A stretch of DNA of 64,000 nt from CAWBJP01 sp963789165 (GTDB taxonomy: Bacteria; Actinomycetota; Acidimicrobiia; IMCC26256; BP-133): positions 1 to 64,000 of the forward strand of contig CAWBJP010000011.1 of the NCBI GenBank assembly GCA_963789165.1, given 5' to 3'. Under the pieces are notes generated by a model that did no database searches, was not told where the DNA came from, and was given only the letters and a program-made list of their open reading frames with translations. The translations under genes and the position numbers were made by a program. Shown here piece after piece: positions 34,924 to 43,950 of the stretch (positions within the stretch are counted from its first letter, which is position 1; each line of letters opens with the position of its first letter).

Positions 34924-35703
34924 ATGGAGCTGAGCAACGAGTTCACCGTCGACGTTCCGGTCAAAGAGGCGTGGGTGCTCCTCACCGACGTGGAGCGCAT
35001 CGCCCCGTGCATGCCCGGCGCCCAGCTGACCGACGTCGAAGGCGACGAGTACCGGGGCGTGGTGAAGGTCAAGGTCGGCCCCATCACCGCCCAGTACAAG
35101 GGCAAGGCCACCTTCGTGGAGCGCGACGAGGGGGCCTACCGGGCCGTCCTGCGCGCTGAGGGCCGGGAGACCAAGGGTCAGGGCAACGCCGCCGCCACGA
35201 TCACGGCCACGCTTGTCGCGGACGGGGACCGCACGAAGGTGAGCGTCGTGACCGACCTCACCATCACCGGCCGGGCGGCGCAGTTCGGCCGGGGCGTGCT
35301 GGCCGACGTCTCCAGCAAGCTGCTCGGTCAGTTCGTTTCCTGTCTGGAGACGAACGTGCTCGCCGCAGGCGGGCCGGTGGAGAGCGAGGCCGCAGCTCCG
35401 TCCGGGGCCAGCGACGCCGCCGGAGCGGCCACCCCGGCCCCCAGCGAGGCACCCGCCGACGAACTGACCGTCACCGACTCGAGTCCCGGACACACGGGCA
35501 ACGGACAGGAGGCCGCCGAAGCCACCGCCACCCGGGCGCCGGCCGAGCCCCGGCGCTTCGAGCCCTACGAGGCTGAACCCGTCGACCTGCTCGACGCCGC
35601 CGGGATGCCGGTGCTCAAGCGCCTGGCTCCCGTGGTGGCCGGCGCCGCCGCCGTCGCGATCGTCGTGTGGCTCCGCCTGCGCCGCCGAGGGGCCGGCTCC
35701 TGA
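34924..35703 (+). CDS. coxG: CoxG-like SRPBCC protein with membrane anchor
   Basis: 259 residues. The N-terminal SRPBCC/CoxG domain (about 1-145) has CMPGAQLTDVEGDEY and GPITAQYKGKATF. A Pro/Ala/Glu-rich linker (about 150-225) follows, then one membrane helix (about 233-251) and an Arg-rich tail. CoxG anchors CO dehydrogenase to the inner face of the membrane in Afipia, and this architecture fits that job. RBS GAGGAGG is present before ATG 34924. Confidence 0.92.
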   Translation: MELSNEFTVDVPVKEAWVLLTDVERIAPCMPGAQLTDVEGDEYRGVVKVKVGPITAQYKGKATFVERDEGAYRAVLRAEGRETKGQGNAAATITATLVADGDRTKVSVVTDLTITGRAAQFGRGVLADVSSKLLGQFVSCLETNVLAAGGPVESEAAAPSGASDAAGAATPAPSEAPADELTVTDSSPGHTGNGQEAAEATATRAPAEPRRFEPYEAEPVDLLDAAGMPVLKRLAPVVAGAAAVAIVVWLRLRRRGAGS

Positions 35704-37145
35704 ACCGTCGCACCCGCCTGGCGGCCGCCGTCGCCTCCACCGCCGCCGTCGCCGCTGGCGGTGCCGCGGCGGTGGTGGTGGGCCGGGAGGTCCGCCGGTC
35801 CGGGGCCAAGGTGCTGGTGGAACGGGGCCGGCGCAGCCGCCGGGTCGCCCACCTGGCCCTGCGGCGCACGTTCGCCTTCGCCCGCCTGCGGGGCATGCGG
35901 GGGGGTCAGGAGGAGCTCGACGAGTTCCACATCCACACCGCCGAGCAGGTCTTCGAGCTCCTGGGGGGCATGAAGGGCGCCATCATGAAGCTCGGCCAGA
36001 TGATGTCGATCGTGGCCGAGGGCCTCCCCGAGGCCTACCAGCAGGCGCTGCGGGGCCTGCAGCAGAACGCCCCGCCCATGGCCGCCCACCTGGTGGCCGA
36101 GGTCATCAGCGCCGAACTCGGCCAGGAGCCGGAGCGGGCCTTCTTCGAGTTCTCCCCCGATCCGGTGGCCGCCGCCTCCATCGGCCAGGTCCACAAGGCC
36201 AAGCTCTTCGACGGCACCCCGGTGGCCGTCAAGGTGCAGTACCCGGGGGTGGACGTCGCCATCAAGGCCGATCTCGACAACGCCTTCCTGCTCTACTCGG
36301 CGGCGAGGGCCATCGCCCCGGGGATCGATCCCGAACCGGTCGTCTCCGAGATCCGGGAGCGGATGGGGGACGAGCTCGACTACCGGATCGAGGCGGCCAA
36401 CCAGGAGGAGTTCCGGGCCGCCTACGACGGCCATCCCTGGATCCACATCCCCCGGGTCCACCCCGAGTGCTCGACCCGGCGGGTACTGGTCACGGAGTGG
36501 GTTTCCGGCCGCAGCTTCTACGACCTCCTCGACGAGCCCCAGGCCGTCCGGGACCGGGCCGCCGAGCAGCTGTTCCGGTTCTTCTGCGGGTCGATCACCC
36601 GCCTCCTGCTGTTCAACGCCGATCCCCACCCCGGCAACTACTTCTTCACCGACGACGGCGGCATCTGGTTCCTGGACTTCGGGCTGGTCAAACGGTTCGG
36701 CGCCTCCGAGGTGGACGACCTCAGGGACCGGGTGGCGGCCATGCGCGAGGGCGACGACGACGCCGTCCTCGACGCCATCATCCGTCACGGCTGGCTCCGG
36801 CGCGATGCCCCCGTCGACCGCCGCCGGGTGGTGGAGCTGGCCCGGCTCACCGCCCTGCCCCTGGTCGAGCACCGCCCCTTCACCTACACCCGGGAGTACA
36901 TGGCGAAGACGATCGAGGCGATGTTCGCCATCGACGGTCCCTACGGCGACGTCATCCGCCAGATGACCCTGCCCAAGGACCAGGTCATCCTCTCCCGGAT
37001 CCAGATCGGCCTCGGCGGGCTCTTCGCCCGGTTGGGCGCCACCAACGACTGGGCGTCCATCCTCGACGAATACCTCTTCGACGCACCGCCGGCCACGCCG
37101 CTGGGCAAGGAGACGGCCGGGTGGCCCGGGCCCCCCGGGGTCTAG
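35667..37145 (+). CDS. ABC1/UbiB-family atypical kinase
   Basis: 492 residues with the family marks: KLGQ motif (AIMKLGQMM), Ala-rich nucleotide loop AAASIGQVHKA, catalytic Lys in VAVKVQYPG, NADPHPGNYFF and metal site LDFGLVK. An N-terminal hydrophobic stretch suggests membrane attachment. The family is tied to quinone biosynthesis and lipid homeostasis; cox enzymes feed the quinone pool, so the neighbourhood is sensible. The GTG at 35667 overlaps the end of coxG by 37 bases; a later start is possible. Confidence 0.88.
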   Translation: MAPPAPPRGRLLNRRTRLAAAVASTAAVAAGGAAAVVVGREVRRSGAKVLVERGRRSRRVAHLALRRTFAFARLRGMRGGQEELDEFHIHTAEQVFELLGGMKGAIMKLGQMMSIVAEGLPEAYQQALRGLQQNAPPMAAHLVAEVISAELGQEPERAFFEFSPDPVAAASIGQVHKAKLFDGTPVAVKVQYPGVDVAIKADLDNAFLLYSAARAIAPGIDPEPVVSEIRERMGDELDYRIEAANQEEFRAAYDGHPWIHIPRVHPECSTRRVLVTEWVSGRSFYDLLDEPQAVRDRAAEQLFRFFCGSITRLLLFNADPHPGNYFFTDDGGIWFLDFGLVKRFGASEVDDLRDRVAAMREGDDDAVLDAIIRHGWLRRDAPVDRRRVVELARLTALPLVEHRPFTYTREYMAKTIEAMFAIDGPYGDVIRQMTLPKDQVILSRIQIGLGGLFARLGATNDWASILDEYLFDAPPATPLGKETAGWPGPPGV

Positions 37146-37157
37146 TGTGATTGGTTC

Positions 37158-37460
37158 ATGTCCAGGTCCATCCTCCAGCGGCGTCTCGTCGACGTGACCG
37201 AACGTCTGAAGCGCGTGCGCCACGAGCTGTCCGTGGCCATGGAACAGCAGCAGTTCCTGGAGGAGGAATGTGAAGAGGCACGCCTGCGGGCGCTGGTCTC
37301 CGAAACCCCCCTGGCCGAAGCCGATGCCCGCGAGGCCCGCCGCCACGCCGAAGCCATGGCCCGCCACCGCCAGTCGCTGGAAGCGGCCCTCGCCGAACTG
37401 GTCGGCGAGCAGGACGCCCTGCTCGACCGCATGGCCAACGACCTGTCCTCGCAGCCCTGA
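37158..37460 (+). CDS. Small coiled-coil protein, unknown function
   Basis: 100 residues, almost entirely charged helix with heptad-like spacing (LVDVTERLKRVRHELSVAM, then EARRHAEAMARHRQSLEAAL). No cysteines, no membrane segment. I do not recognise the family. It sits 12 bases after the ABC1 kinase and 21 bases before the ANTAR regulator, so it is probably co-transcribed with both. Confidence 0.7.
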   Translation: MSRSILQRRLVDVTERLKRVRHELSVAMEQQQFLEEECEEARLRALVSETPLAEADAREARRHAEAMARHRQSLEAALAELVGEQDALLDRMANDLSSQP

Positions 37461-37481
37461 GCCCCCGGAGTACTGAGCATC

Positions 37482-38066
37482 GTGAAGACACCGACGCGCG
37501 TCGTGATCGCCGAGGACGAGGCCATCATCCGCCTCGACCTCAAAGAGCTGTTGGAAGAAGAGGGCTACGACGTGGTGGGCGAGACGGGCCGGGGCGACGA
37601 AGCCGTCGACCTGGTCCGGGACCTCGACCCTGACCTGGCCATCCTGGACATCAAGATGCCGGGCATGGACGGGCTCACCGCCGCCCGCCACATCGCCGCC
37701 GAACGCCGGGCCGCGGTCCTGATCCTCACCGCCTTCTCCCAGCGCGACCTGATCGAGCAGGCCCGGGACGCCGGGGCGCTGGCCTACCTCGTCAAGCCGT
37801 TCCAGAAGTCCGACCTCATCCCCGCCATCGAGGTGGCCCTCGGCCGCTTCGCCGAGCTGGTGGCGCTGGAGAAGGAGGTCGGCGATCTGGCCGAGCGTCT
37901 GGAGGCCCGCCGGATCATCGACCGGGCCAAGGGCGCCCTGATGGACAACCACGGCCTGACCGAGCAGCAGGCCTGGCGGTTCATCCAGACCCAGGCCATG
38001 AACCGCCGGCTCAAGGTCCACCAGATCGCCCAGCAGATCATCGACGGAGAGCTCGGGCCGCCGTAA
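37482..38066 (+). CDS. ANTAR-domain response regulator (PdtaR-like)
   Basis: 194 residues. Receiver domain (about 5-120) with acidic pocket EDE and phosphoacceptor Asp56 (LAILDIKMPGMDG). C-terminal ANTAR domain (about 130-190; ARRIIDRAKGALMDNHGLT). ANTAR proteins bind two-hexaloop RNA and block termination once phosphorylated, as PdtaR does in mycobacteria. No partner kinase is next to it. GTG start 37482. It converges on the phosphotransferase-like gene 15 bases on. Confidence 0.92.
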   Translation: MKTPTRVVIAEDEAIIRLDLKELLEEEGYDVVGETGRGDEAVDLVRDLDPDLAILDIKMPGMDGLTAARHIAAERRAAVLILTAFSQRDLIEQARDAGALAYLVKPFQKSDLIPAIEVALGRFAELVALEKEVGDLAERLEARRIIDRAKGALMDNHGLTEQQAWRFIQTQAMNRRLKVHQIAQQIIDGELGPP

Positions 38067-38081
38067 CCGCCCCTCTTGCCG

Positions 38082-39257
38082 CTAGAGGGAGTGGAGGAGG
38101 TGGGTGGCGGCTTCGACGCGGGTGGTGACTTTGGCGGGCCAGTCTTTGGCGAGGGCGCGGAACGGGCCGGGGGCCAGGAGGAGCATGGCGTAGGCCTCGC
38201 GCCAGCGGAGGGAACGTTCGGGAGCGCCGAGATGGTCGAGGAAGGCGCGACGGAGCTCGGCCCGGTAGGCGAGGATGCGGGCGGTGGCGGGGCCGGGGAG
38301 CAGGGCCAGGGCCACCAGGTGGGCGGAGAAGGTGGCGGCGTCGAGGAGGGGGTCGCCCCGGCCGAGATCGTCGAGGTCGACGAGGCCGAGCGCGCCGTCA
38401 TCACCCACCAGGACCTGGGCTTCGTAGAGGTCGCCGTGCACGGGGCGCCGGTCGGCCGGATCCGAGTCGATGCCCCGGGCCACGGCCGCCACCAACCCGT
38501 CCAGAACATGGCGCAGGGACGGGAGAAGATGGGCGGTGAGACCGGCGGCCTCGCCGGCGGCGGTGACCCGGGCCGCGGCCGGACTGTCGGGCAGCGGGTG
38601 GCGGTGGCCGGGGCGGGTCATGGCGGCCAGCTCTTCTGAGAGGCGGGCCAGGCGAGTGGGGGCGGGGAGGGCGTGGCCGGCCAGGAGGAGGTCACGCAAG
38701 GGCCGGCCGGCGACGGGGGCGACCACCAGAGCACCCGGCGCGGGGCCGGGCGCGGGCAGGGCGAGGCGGAGACCGGCATCGGGTTCGGGAGCAAGGGCCT
38801 GCGTCGCCTGCAGGGCCCGGCGGGCCCGGGCGGGCGAGAGGACCTTGCCGTACAGGGTCCCGTCGTCCGGTAGGCGGTAGCGGAGGACCGCCCGGCGCCG
38901 CGGCCGGTAGCGGAGCATCTCGGTGCTGCACCCGCCGTCGGTGCCCGGAAGTTCCAGCGAGGCGGGAAGACCCGGGAGCGACGGGTCCTCCGGGAAGGCC
39001 CACACCCGCACCGGGTCTCCCGCCCGGCACTCGGCGGCGATGGCGAGGGTGTCCACCCGCCCGCTCCGGTGCCGGGCTCGGACGTCGTAGCGGACGGTCA
39101 TGGAGCGGCCGGGGCGGTAGAAGACCTGAACCGGGGCGATGCTGGAGGGTGACCATCCCGAGCCGGCCAGGAACCGGTCGATCATCGCCCGTCCACCGGT
39201 GCCCAGCAGCGCGACCGCCCCCGGGAGGGTCGGGTCAGGGGGAAGCGGCGGCCCCAC
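38082..39257 (-). CDS. Aminoglycoside phosphotransferase-like (APH fold) protein
   Basis: 391 residues. The catalytic loop reads HGDLYEAQVLV and is followed by LVDLDDLGRGDPLLD, the Brenner and metal-binding motifs of APH-fold kinases. Nothing points to antibiotic resistance; the family also phosphorylates sugars, choline and other small molecules. GTG 39257 start, 9 bases after the EAL-gene stop, so translated in the same transcript. Confidence 0.8.
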   Translation of the reverse strand: MGPPLPPDPTLPGAVALLGTGGRAMIDRFLAGSGWSPSSIAPVQVFYRPGRSMTVRYDVRARHRSGRVDTLAIAAECRAGDPVRVWAFPEDPSLPGLPASLELPGTDGGCSTEMLRYRPRRRAVLRYRLPDDGTLYGKVLSPARARRALQATQALAPEPDAGLRLALPAPGPAPGALVVAPVAGRPLRDLLLAGHALPAPTRLARLSEELAAMTRPGHRHPLPDSPAAARVTAAGEAAGLTAHLLPSLRHVLDGLVAAVARGIDSDPADRRPVHGDLYEAQVLVGDDGALGLVDLDDLGRGDPLLDAATFSAHLVALALLPGPATARILAYRAELRRAFLDHLGAPERSLRWREAYAMLLLAPGPFRALAKDWPAKVTTRVEAATHLLHSL

Positions 39258-39266
39258 ACCCAGACG

Positions 39267-40154
39267 CTACCTCCAGCGTGAGGCGGCGGTGGCGATGAAT
39301 CCGGTGATGGTGCTGGCTTCGGCCGGTTTCACGATATGGAAGCCCTGGGCCAGGTCACAGTCGAGCGTCCGGAGTTGCTCGAGCTGCCCGGCGGTTTCGA
39401 CCCCCTCGGCGATGGTCTGGATGTCGAGGGCGTGGGCCAGCCCGACCAGGGCGGCCACGATCGCCTCCGCCTCGGCGTCGCGTCCCAACCCGGCCACGAA
39501 CATCGGGGCGATCTTCACGGCGTCGATGCGGAAACGGCACAGGTCGGCGATCGACGAGCCGGCGGTGCCGAAGTCGTCGATGAGCAGGTGGACGCCCTGG
39601 CTCTTGAGGTTGCGGAGCTCGGCCCAGGCCGCCACCGGGTCGTGGAGGTCGGCGGTGGTGGTCAGCTCGAGGCAGAGCTGCTCGGGCGGGAATCCGGTGG
39701 ACTCCAGGGTGTGCAGGACCCCGTCGGCATAGCCGGGTTCCACCTGTTCGGCCGCCACGTTGACGGTCAGCCACAATTCGTCGGCGGCCCACGGCAAGGT
39801 CTGCCGGCACGCCTGGTCCAGCACCCAGCCCCCCACCTCGGGCCACATCCGGCCGGAGTCCACCAGGGGTAGGAAGGCCTCGGGTCGCACCCGACCCACC
39901 AGCGAGGTCAGGCGGAGCAGCGCTTCGACGCCCACCACCTCACCGCGGGCCACCGAAACGATGGGCTGGTAGTGAAGATGGAAGTGCCGGGCTTCCACCG
40001 CTTCCCGGACCCGGTCCTCCATCGCCTGGTCCTCCCAGCGCCGGCTCAGGTCCGCCTCGAAGGGCGGGGCGGGGTCCGGCTCGGGCTCGGGCTCCGGTTC
40101 GGCGCTGGCGACGGCGGGATCCAACCACGGCTTCGGGGCTGACTTGCGGAGCAT
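39267..40154 (-). CDS. Stand-alone EAL-domain cyclic-di-GMP phosphodiesterase
   Basis: 295 residues. After an acidic/proline-rich N-terminal tail (about 18-32) comes a single EAL domain: EAL at 77-79, Asn132, Glu163 (LELTTT), Asp193-Asp194 (DDFGTA), Lys214, Glu250 (TIAEGVET) and a final AQGFHIVKP with the conserved Gln. The metal and catalytic residues are intact although ELTE and DDFGTG are slightly altered, so it is probably active. No GGDEF or sensor domain. ATG 40154 has AAGGA upstream; the frame continues upstream without a good site. Confidence 0.88.
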   Translation of the reverse strand: MLRKSAPKPWLDPAVASAEPEPEPEPDPAPPFEADLSRRWEDQAMEDRVREAVEARHFHLHYQPIVSVARGEVVGVEALLRLTSLVGRVRPEAFLPLVDSGRMWPEVGGWVLDQACRQTLPWAADELWLTVNVAAEQVEPGYADGVLHTLESTGFPPEQLCLELTTTADLHDPVAAWAELRNLKSQGVHLLIDDFGTAGSSIADLCRFRIDAVKIAPMFVAGLGRDAEAEAIVAALVGLAHALDIQTIAEGVETAGQLEQLRTLDCDLAQGFHIVKPAEASTITGFIATAASRWR

Positions 40155-40288
40155 GGTCCCTGTCCTTGGAAGAAAGCGGTAGGACCGACGGTAGGGACCG
40201 GGGGGTGGTCGGACAACTACACCACTCTGGAGATGCGCTCTTCGACCCATTCGGCAACGGAACAAACGGCCCGTTGCCGGGACAACCG

Positions 40289-40966
40289 TCAGTTCGGAGC
40301 GACGGAGACGAAGAGCTGGCCGGCCAGGGCGAGGCCCACGGCGATGGTGGAATCGTCCAGGGCCACGAGGCGGGTCTGGTCGGGGGCGACGGTGGTCACC
40401 TTCCCGTCGGCGCCGGGCACGAAGCCGTGGTGGTCGAGGTAGATCAGCGAGTCGTGGTCCATCTCCAGTTCCTCGCTCACCCGCTCCAGCCGGATGGAAT
40501 CGCCCGCCTGGGTCTCGGACAGCGGAACCACGTCGAGGTCGGGGGCGCCGGCGCCGGGAATGGGGTTGCCGTGGGGACAGGTCAGCGGGTTCTCCAGCTT
40601 GGCCACGATCAGCGCCTCCACCTCGGAGGAGATGACGTGCTCCCAGCGGCAGGCCTCGATGTGGGCCTTGTGCCAGGGAAGGCCCAGCAGGTCGGTGAGC
40701 AGCCGCTCGGCCAGACGGTGGCGGCGCACGATGGTGGTGGCCCAGTCCCGCCCCTTGCCGGTGAGGGTCAGCGTCCGGTCGTCGGTCACCTCGAGGTAGC
40801 CCTCGGCCCGGAGCCGGCGCACCATCTCCGACACCGACGGGGCCGACACTCCGAGCCGGTCGGCCAGCCGGGCCTGGATGACGTGGGTGCCCTCCTCCTC
40901 CAATTCGAGGATCGCCTCGAGGTATTCGTCTACCGGAGGATGCAGCACGTCAGGCATGCGTCTCAT
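40289..40966 (-). CDS. DtxR-family metal-dependent repressor
   Basis: 225 residues with an N-terminal winged helix (LADRLGVSAPSVSEMVRRL), a dimerisation/metal domain with Cys-x2-Glu-His in EACRWEHVISSEVE and CPHGNPIPG, and a C-terminal SH3/FeoA-like domain. It fits the IdeR/MntR group, which senses Fe2+ or Mn2+. The operator-like site is 39 bases upstream of its ATG, so autoregulation is likely. Confidence 0.93.
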   Translation of the reverse strand: MRRMPDVLHPPVDEYLEAILELEEEGTHVIQARLADRLGVSAPSVSEMVRRLRAEGYLEVTDDRTLTLTGKGRDWATTIVRRHRLAERLLTDLLGLPWHKAHIEACRWEHVISSEVEALIVAKLENPLTCPHGNPIPGAGAPDLDVVPLSETQAGDSIRLERVSEELEMDHDSLIYLDHHGFVPGADGKVTTVAPDQTRLVALDDSTIAVGLALAGQLFVSVAPN

Positions 40967-40993
40967 GGTATCGGGCGGATACGGACCCGGGCC

Positions 40994-41022
40994 TTGACAT
41001 GGGTCTTAGGGCACCCTAAGAT
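40994..41022 (+). promoter_or_regulatory. Sigma-70-type promoter divergent from dtxR
   Basis: TTGACA (40994-40999) and TAAGAT (41017-41022) are separated by exactly 17 bases, a near-consensus promoter unusual in this GC-rich window. It points toward polA. Confidence 0.7.
41005..41020. promoter_or_regulatory. DtxR-family operator
   Basis: CTTAGGGCACCCTAAG is a perfect 16-bp palindrome with the TTAGG-N4-CCTAA layout of DtxR/IdeR/MntR boxes. It overlaps the spacer and -10 box of the plus-strand promoter and lies upstream of dtxR. A weaker copy, AGAGGGCATCCTAA, sits at about 41058-41071. Confidence 0.72.
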
Positions 41023-41107
41023 AAATCAATAGGTGCTCCTGACACTCGCTGTGCTCTAGAGGGCATCCTAATCGAGGCGGGTCCCAGCGCCTCATGTAGC
41101 TGCATAA

Positions 41108-41161
41108 CTGAAGGTCCTTCGCCGTCGGGGCGCCCCCCGCTCTTCGGTGAAGGGCCTTCAG
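41108..41161 (+). other. Leader hairpin upstream of polA
   Basis: CTGAAGGTCCTTC (41108-41120) pairs with GAAGGGCCTTCAG (41149-41161), with one G-T pair, enclosing a GC-rich 28-base loop. No T-tract follows. It would be part of any transcript from the 40994 promoter: either a leader of polA or the 3' end of a small RNA of about 130 bases. Confidence 0.5.
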
Positions 41162-41220
41162 TGTCTGTGCCGCCGCCGGCGGCTTCGCCCTCCGCTGGCG
41201 CACCCTACGATGCGCAGAAC

Positions 41221-43950
41221 ATGGCGACCCTCGTTCTGCTCGATGGTCACTCGCTGGCCTACCGGGCCTTCTACGCCCTGCCCACCGACCTGGCCACCAA
41301 GGCGGGGACGGTGACCAATGCGGTGTACGGCTTCACCTCCATGCTGGTGAAGCTGCTCACCGACGAACAGCCCGACTACATCGCCGTGGCCTTCGACACG
41401 CCGGTCCGCACCTTCCGGGACGACCTCGACCCCGACTACAAGGCGAACCGCAAGGAGACGCCGTCCCTCTTCTCCGCCCAGCTGCCGCTGATCCGGGAGG
41501 TGCTCGAGACCCTGCGGGTCCCCATGCTGTCGGTCGAGGGGGTGGAGGCCGACGACGTCATCGCCACCCTCGCCACCCAGGGCGCGGCTGAGGGCATCGA
41601 CGTGATCGTCGTCACCGGCGACCGGGACGCCTTCCAGCTGGTGGCCGACCCCCACATCAAGGTCCTCTACAACCGCCGGGGGGTTTCGGACTACGTCCTC
41701 TACGACGAGGCCGGGATCGCCGAGCGATACCTGGGCGTGACCCCGACCCAGTACCCGCAGTACGCCGCCCTGCGCGGCGACACCTCGGACAACCTGCCCG
41801 GCGTCCCCGGCATCGGCGAGAAGACGGCCGCCGCCCTGATCACCCGCTACGGCAACCTGGAGGAGATCTTCGCCCACCTCGACGACCTGCCCCCCAAGCA
41901 GCGCCAGAACCTGGGGGAGGCCCAGGAACGGGTGCTCCTCAACCGGACGATGACCATCCTGCGCCGGGACGTGGACGTGGGCGTCGTCGCCGCCGACCTG
42001 CGCCAGGGGGCGTGGGACGCCGAAGCGGTCCGGACCCTGTTCGACCAGCTGGAGTTCCGCTCCCTCCTCTCCCGCCTGCCCGACGCCATGGGCGCCACGG
42101 CGGCGGCGGCCGAGTCCGACGCCCTGGTGTGCGCCGTCGAGATCGTTGAGGAGCCGGCGGCGGCCCGGGAACTGCTGGAGGAGGTCCGGGCCCAGGGCGG
42201 CCGCTACGTCCTCGAGGCGCGCTTCGCTGGCGCGGCCGGACGCAGCGATCTCATCGGCCTCGCCCTGGCCCGCCCCGGCAGCGACGCCGAGGGAGACGGT
42301 TGCGTCCCCGTGGCCTACCTGGCGGCGGAGGTGCTGGCCGATCCGGCCGTGGCCGGGGCGCTGGCCGCGCTGGTGGCGGAGGGCGGACCGCCGCTGGTGG
42401 CCCACCGGGCCAAGGAGCTGATGCGCGGCTTGTGGCGGCTGTCCGGCGGCCGCGGTGGGGGCGGCACGGTTGATCAGGCGGGGATCGAGGTGGGCTCGCT
42501 CGACCTGGACACGGCGGTGGGCGCCTACCTCCTCGACCCGGCCGAGGGCCGCTACGTCCTGGAGGAGCTGGCCCGGCGCTACCTGTCGCTGGAGCTGGCG
42601 GGGCCCGCCGCCGCCCAGGAGGGCACCTTCGATTTCGACGGGCGGGCCGGGATCGACGAGACGGGCCGGCGGGCCGCGGCGGTGCTGCTCCTGGCCGGCG
42701 CCGTGGAGGAAGGCCTGGCCGCCCGGGAGCTGACCGACCTCTATGCCCGCATCGAGCGCCCCCTGGTGCGGGTCCTGGCCCGCATGGAGGAGGCCGGGGT
42801 CCGGGTCGACCTCGAGTTCCTCCGGGAGCTGGCCATCACCCTGACCAAGGAGTGCGGCGAGCTGGAGGCCCGCATCCACGAGGCCGCCGGCGAGCACTTC
42901 AACGTCAACTCCACTCCCCAGCTGCGCCGCGTGCTCTACGAGAAGCTGGGACTGACGCCGGTCAAGAAGACCAAGACGGGGGCGTCGACCGACGCCGACT
43001 CCCTTCAGAAGATGGTGGGGATGCACCCCATCGTGGAGGAGCTGCTGCGCTACCGGGAGGTGGAGAAGCTCCGCAACACCTACGCCGAGGCGCTGCCGCC
43101 GCTGGTGGGGCCGGACGGGCGCATCCACGCCGTGCTCAACCAGACCATCGCCTCCACTGGGCGGATCTCCTCGGAGGCACCCAACCTGCAGAACATCCCG
43201 CTGCGGACCCCCGACGGGCGGGAGTTCCGCCGGGCCTTCTTGCCCGCCGACGGCTGTCTGCTGGTGGTGGCCGACTACTCCCAGATCGAGCTGCGCCTCC
43301 TGGCCCACCTGGCCGCCGACCCCGGCCTGATCGAGGCCTTCCAGCGCGACGCCGACGTGCACGCCACCACCGCGGCCCGGGTCTTCGGGGTGGAGGAGTC
43401 GGCCGTGGCGCCCTTCCAGCGCCGCTTCGCCAAGGTGGTGAACTACGGCTTGGCCTACGGGATGGAGGCCTACGGCCTGGCCCAGCGCATGGACATCCCC
43501 ACCGACCAGGCCCGGGAGATCCTCGACGCCTACTTCGCCTCCTTCCCCAACGTGCGGGCCTTCATGGAGGGAACGGTGCGTGACGCCCGGTCCCGGGGCT
43601 ACACCACCACCCTGTTCGGCCGCCGGCGCCTGCTGCCCGAGCTGTCGTCGGACAACTTCCGGATCCGTCAGATGGGGGAGCGGATGGCCCAGAACGCCCC
43701 CGTGCAGGGCGGGGCGGCGGACATCTTCAAGCTGGCCATGGTCAACCTCGACGCCGAGCTCGAACGGTTGGGCATGGCGGCCCGGATGGTGCTCACCGTC
43801 CACGACGAGGTCGTGCTGGAAGCGCCCGTGGCGGAGGTGGACGACGTCGTTGCGCTGGTGCGGGAAGTGATGGAGTGGGTGTGCGAGCTGGCGGTTCCGC
43901 TCAAGGTGGACATCGCCACGGGGTCCACGTGGGCCGACGCCAAGGGATGA
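41221..43950 (+). CDS. polA: DNA polymerase I
   Basis: 909 residues. N-terminal 5'-3' exonuclease domain (about 1-300; FDTPVRTFRDDLDPDYKANR, GDTSDNLPGVPGIGEKTAA). The middle 3'-5' exonuclease-like domain lacks the usual acidic metal ligands and should be inactive, as in mycobacteria. The C-terminal polymerase has DYSQIELRLLAHL (motif A), the O-helix region RRFAKVVNYGLAYG and VHDEVVLEAP (motif C). Roles: Okazaki fragment maturation and repair. The ATG is just 10 bases after a TACGAT box. The stop overlaps the next ATG (ATGA). Confidence 0.97.
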   Translation: MATLVLLDGHSLAYRAFYALPTDLATKAGTVTNAVYGFTSMLVKLLTDEQPDYIAVAFDTPVRTFRDDLDPDYKANRKETPSLFSAQLPLIREVLETLRVPMLSVEGVEADDVIATLATQGAAEGIDVIVVTGDRDAFQLVADPHIKVLYNRRGVSDYVLYDEAGIAERYLGVTPTQYPQYAALRGDTSDNLPGVPGIGEKTAAALITRYGNLEEIFAHLDDLPPKQRQNLGEAQERVLLNRTMTILRRDVDVGVVAADLRQGAWDAEAVRTLFDQLEFRSLLSRLPDAMGATAAAAESDALVCAVEIVEEPAAARELLEEVRAQGGRYVLEARFAGAAGRSDLIGLALARPGSDAEGDGCVPVAYLAAEVLADPAVAGALAALVAEGGPPLVAHRAKELMRGLWRLSGGRGGGGTVDQAGIEVGSLDLDTAVGAYLLDPAEGRYVLEELARRYLSLELAGPAAAQEGTFDFDGRAGIDETGRRAAAVLLLAGAVEEGLAARELTDLYARIERPLVRVLARMEEAGVRVDLEFLRELAITLTKECGELEARIHEAAGEHFNVNSTPQLRRVLYEKLGLTPVKKTKTGASTDADSLQKMVGMHPIVEELLRYREVEKLRNTYAEALPPLVGPDGRIHAVLNQTIASTGRISSEAPNLQNIPLRTPDGREFRRAFLPADGCLLVVADYSQIELRLLAHLAADPGLIEAFQRDADVHATTAARVFGVEESAVAPFQRRFAKVVNYGLAYGMEAYGLAQRMDIPTDQAREILDAYFASFPNVRAFMEGTVRDARSRGYTTTLFGRRRLLPELSSDNFRIRQMGERMAQNAPVQGGAADIFKLAMVNLDAELERLGMAARMVLTVHDEVVLEAPVAEVDDVVALVREVMEWVCELAVPLKVDIATGSTWADAKG

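Larger units (their letters stand above)
40967..41220. other. dtxR-polA divergent intergenic region
   Basis: 254 bases with no convincing gene. It holds a strong plus-strand promoter (40994-41022), a DtxR-type operator (41005-41020), a degenerate second half site near 41057-41071, a 13-bp hairpin (41108-41161) and a second -10-like box TACGAT (41206-41211) close to polA. Confidence 0.7.

Noticed and set aside
38082..39257. Antibiotic resistance gene
   Set aside because: Only the APH fold motifs are present; no resemblance to a specific resistance enzyme and a housekeeping-like context.
41038..41100. Tiny open frames after the metal-box promoter (an 8-codon GTG frame and an ATG-TAG pair)
   Set aside because: No ribosome binding site and too short to support as genes.
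41161..41220. GTG 41161 as the polA start
   Set aside because: The added 20 residues are Pro/Ala-rich and outside the family; the first base belongs to the leader hairpin, and ATG 41221 begins the conserved MATLVLLDGH sequence.
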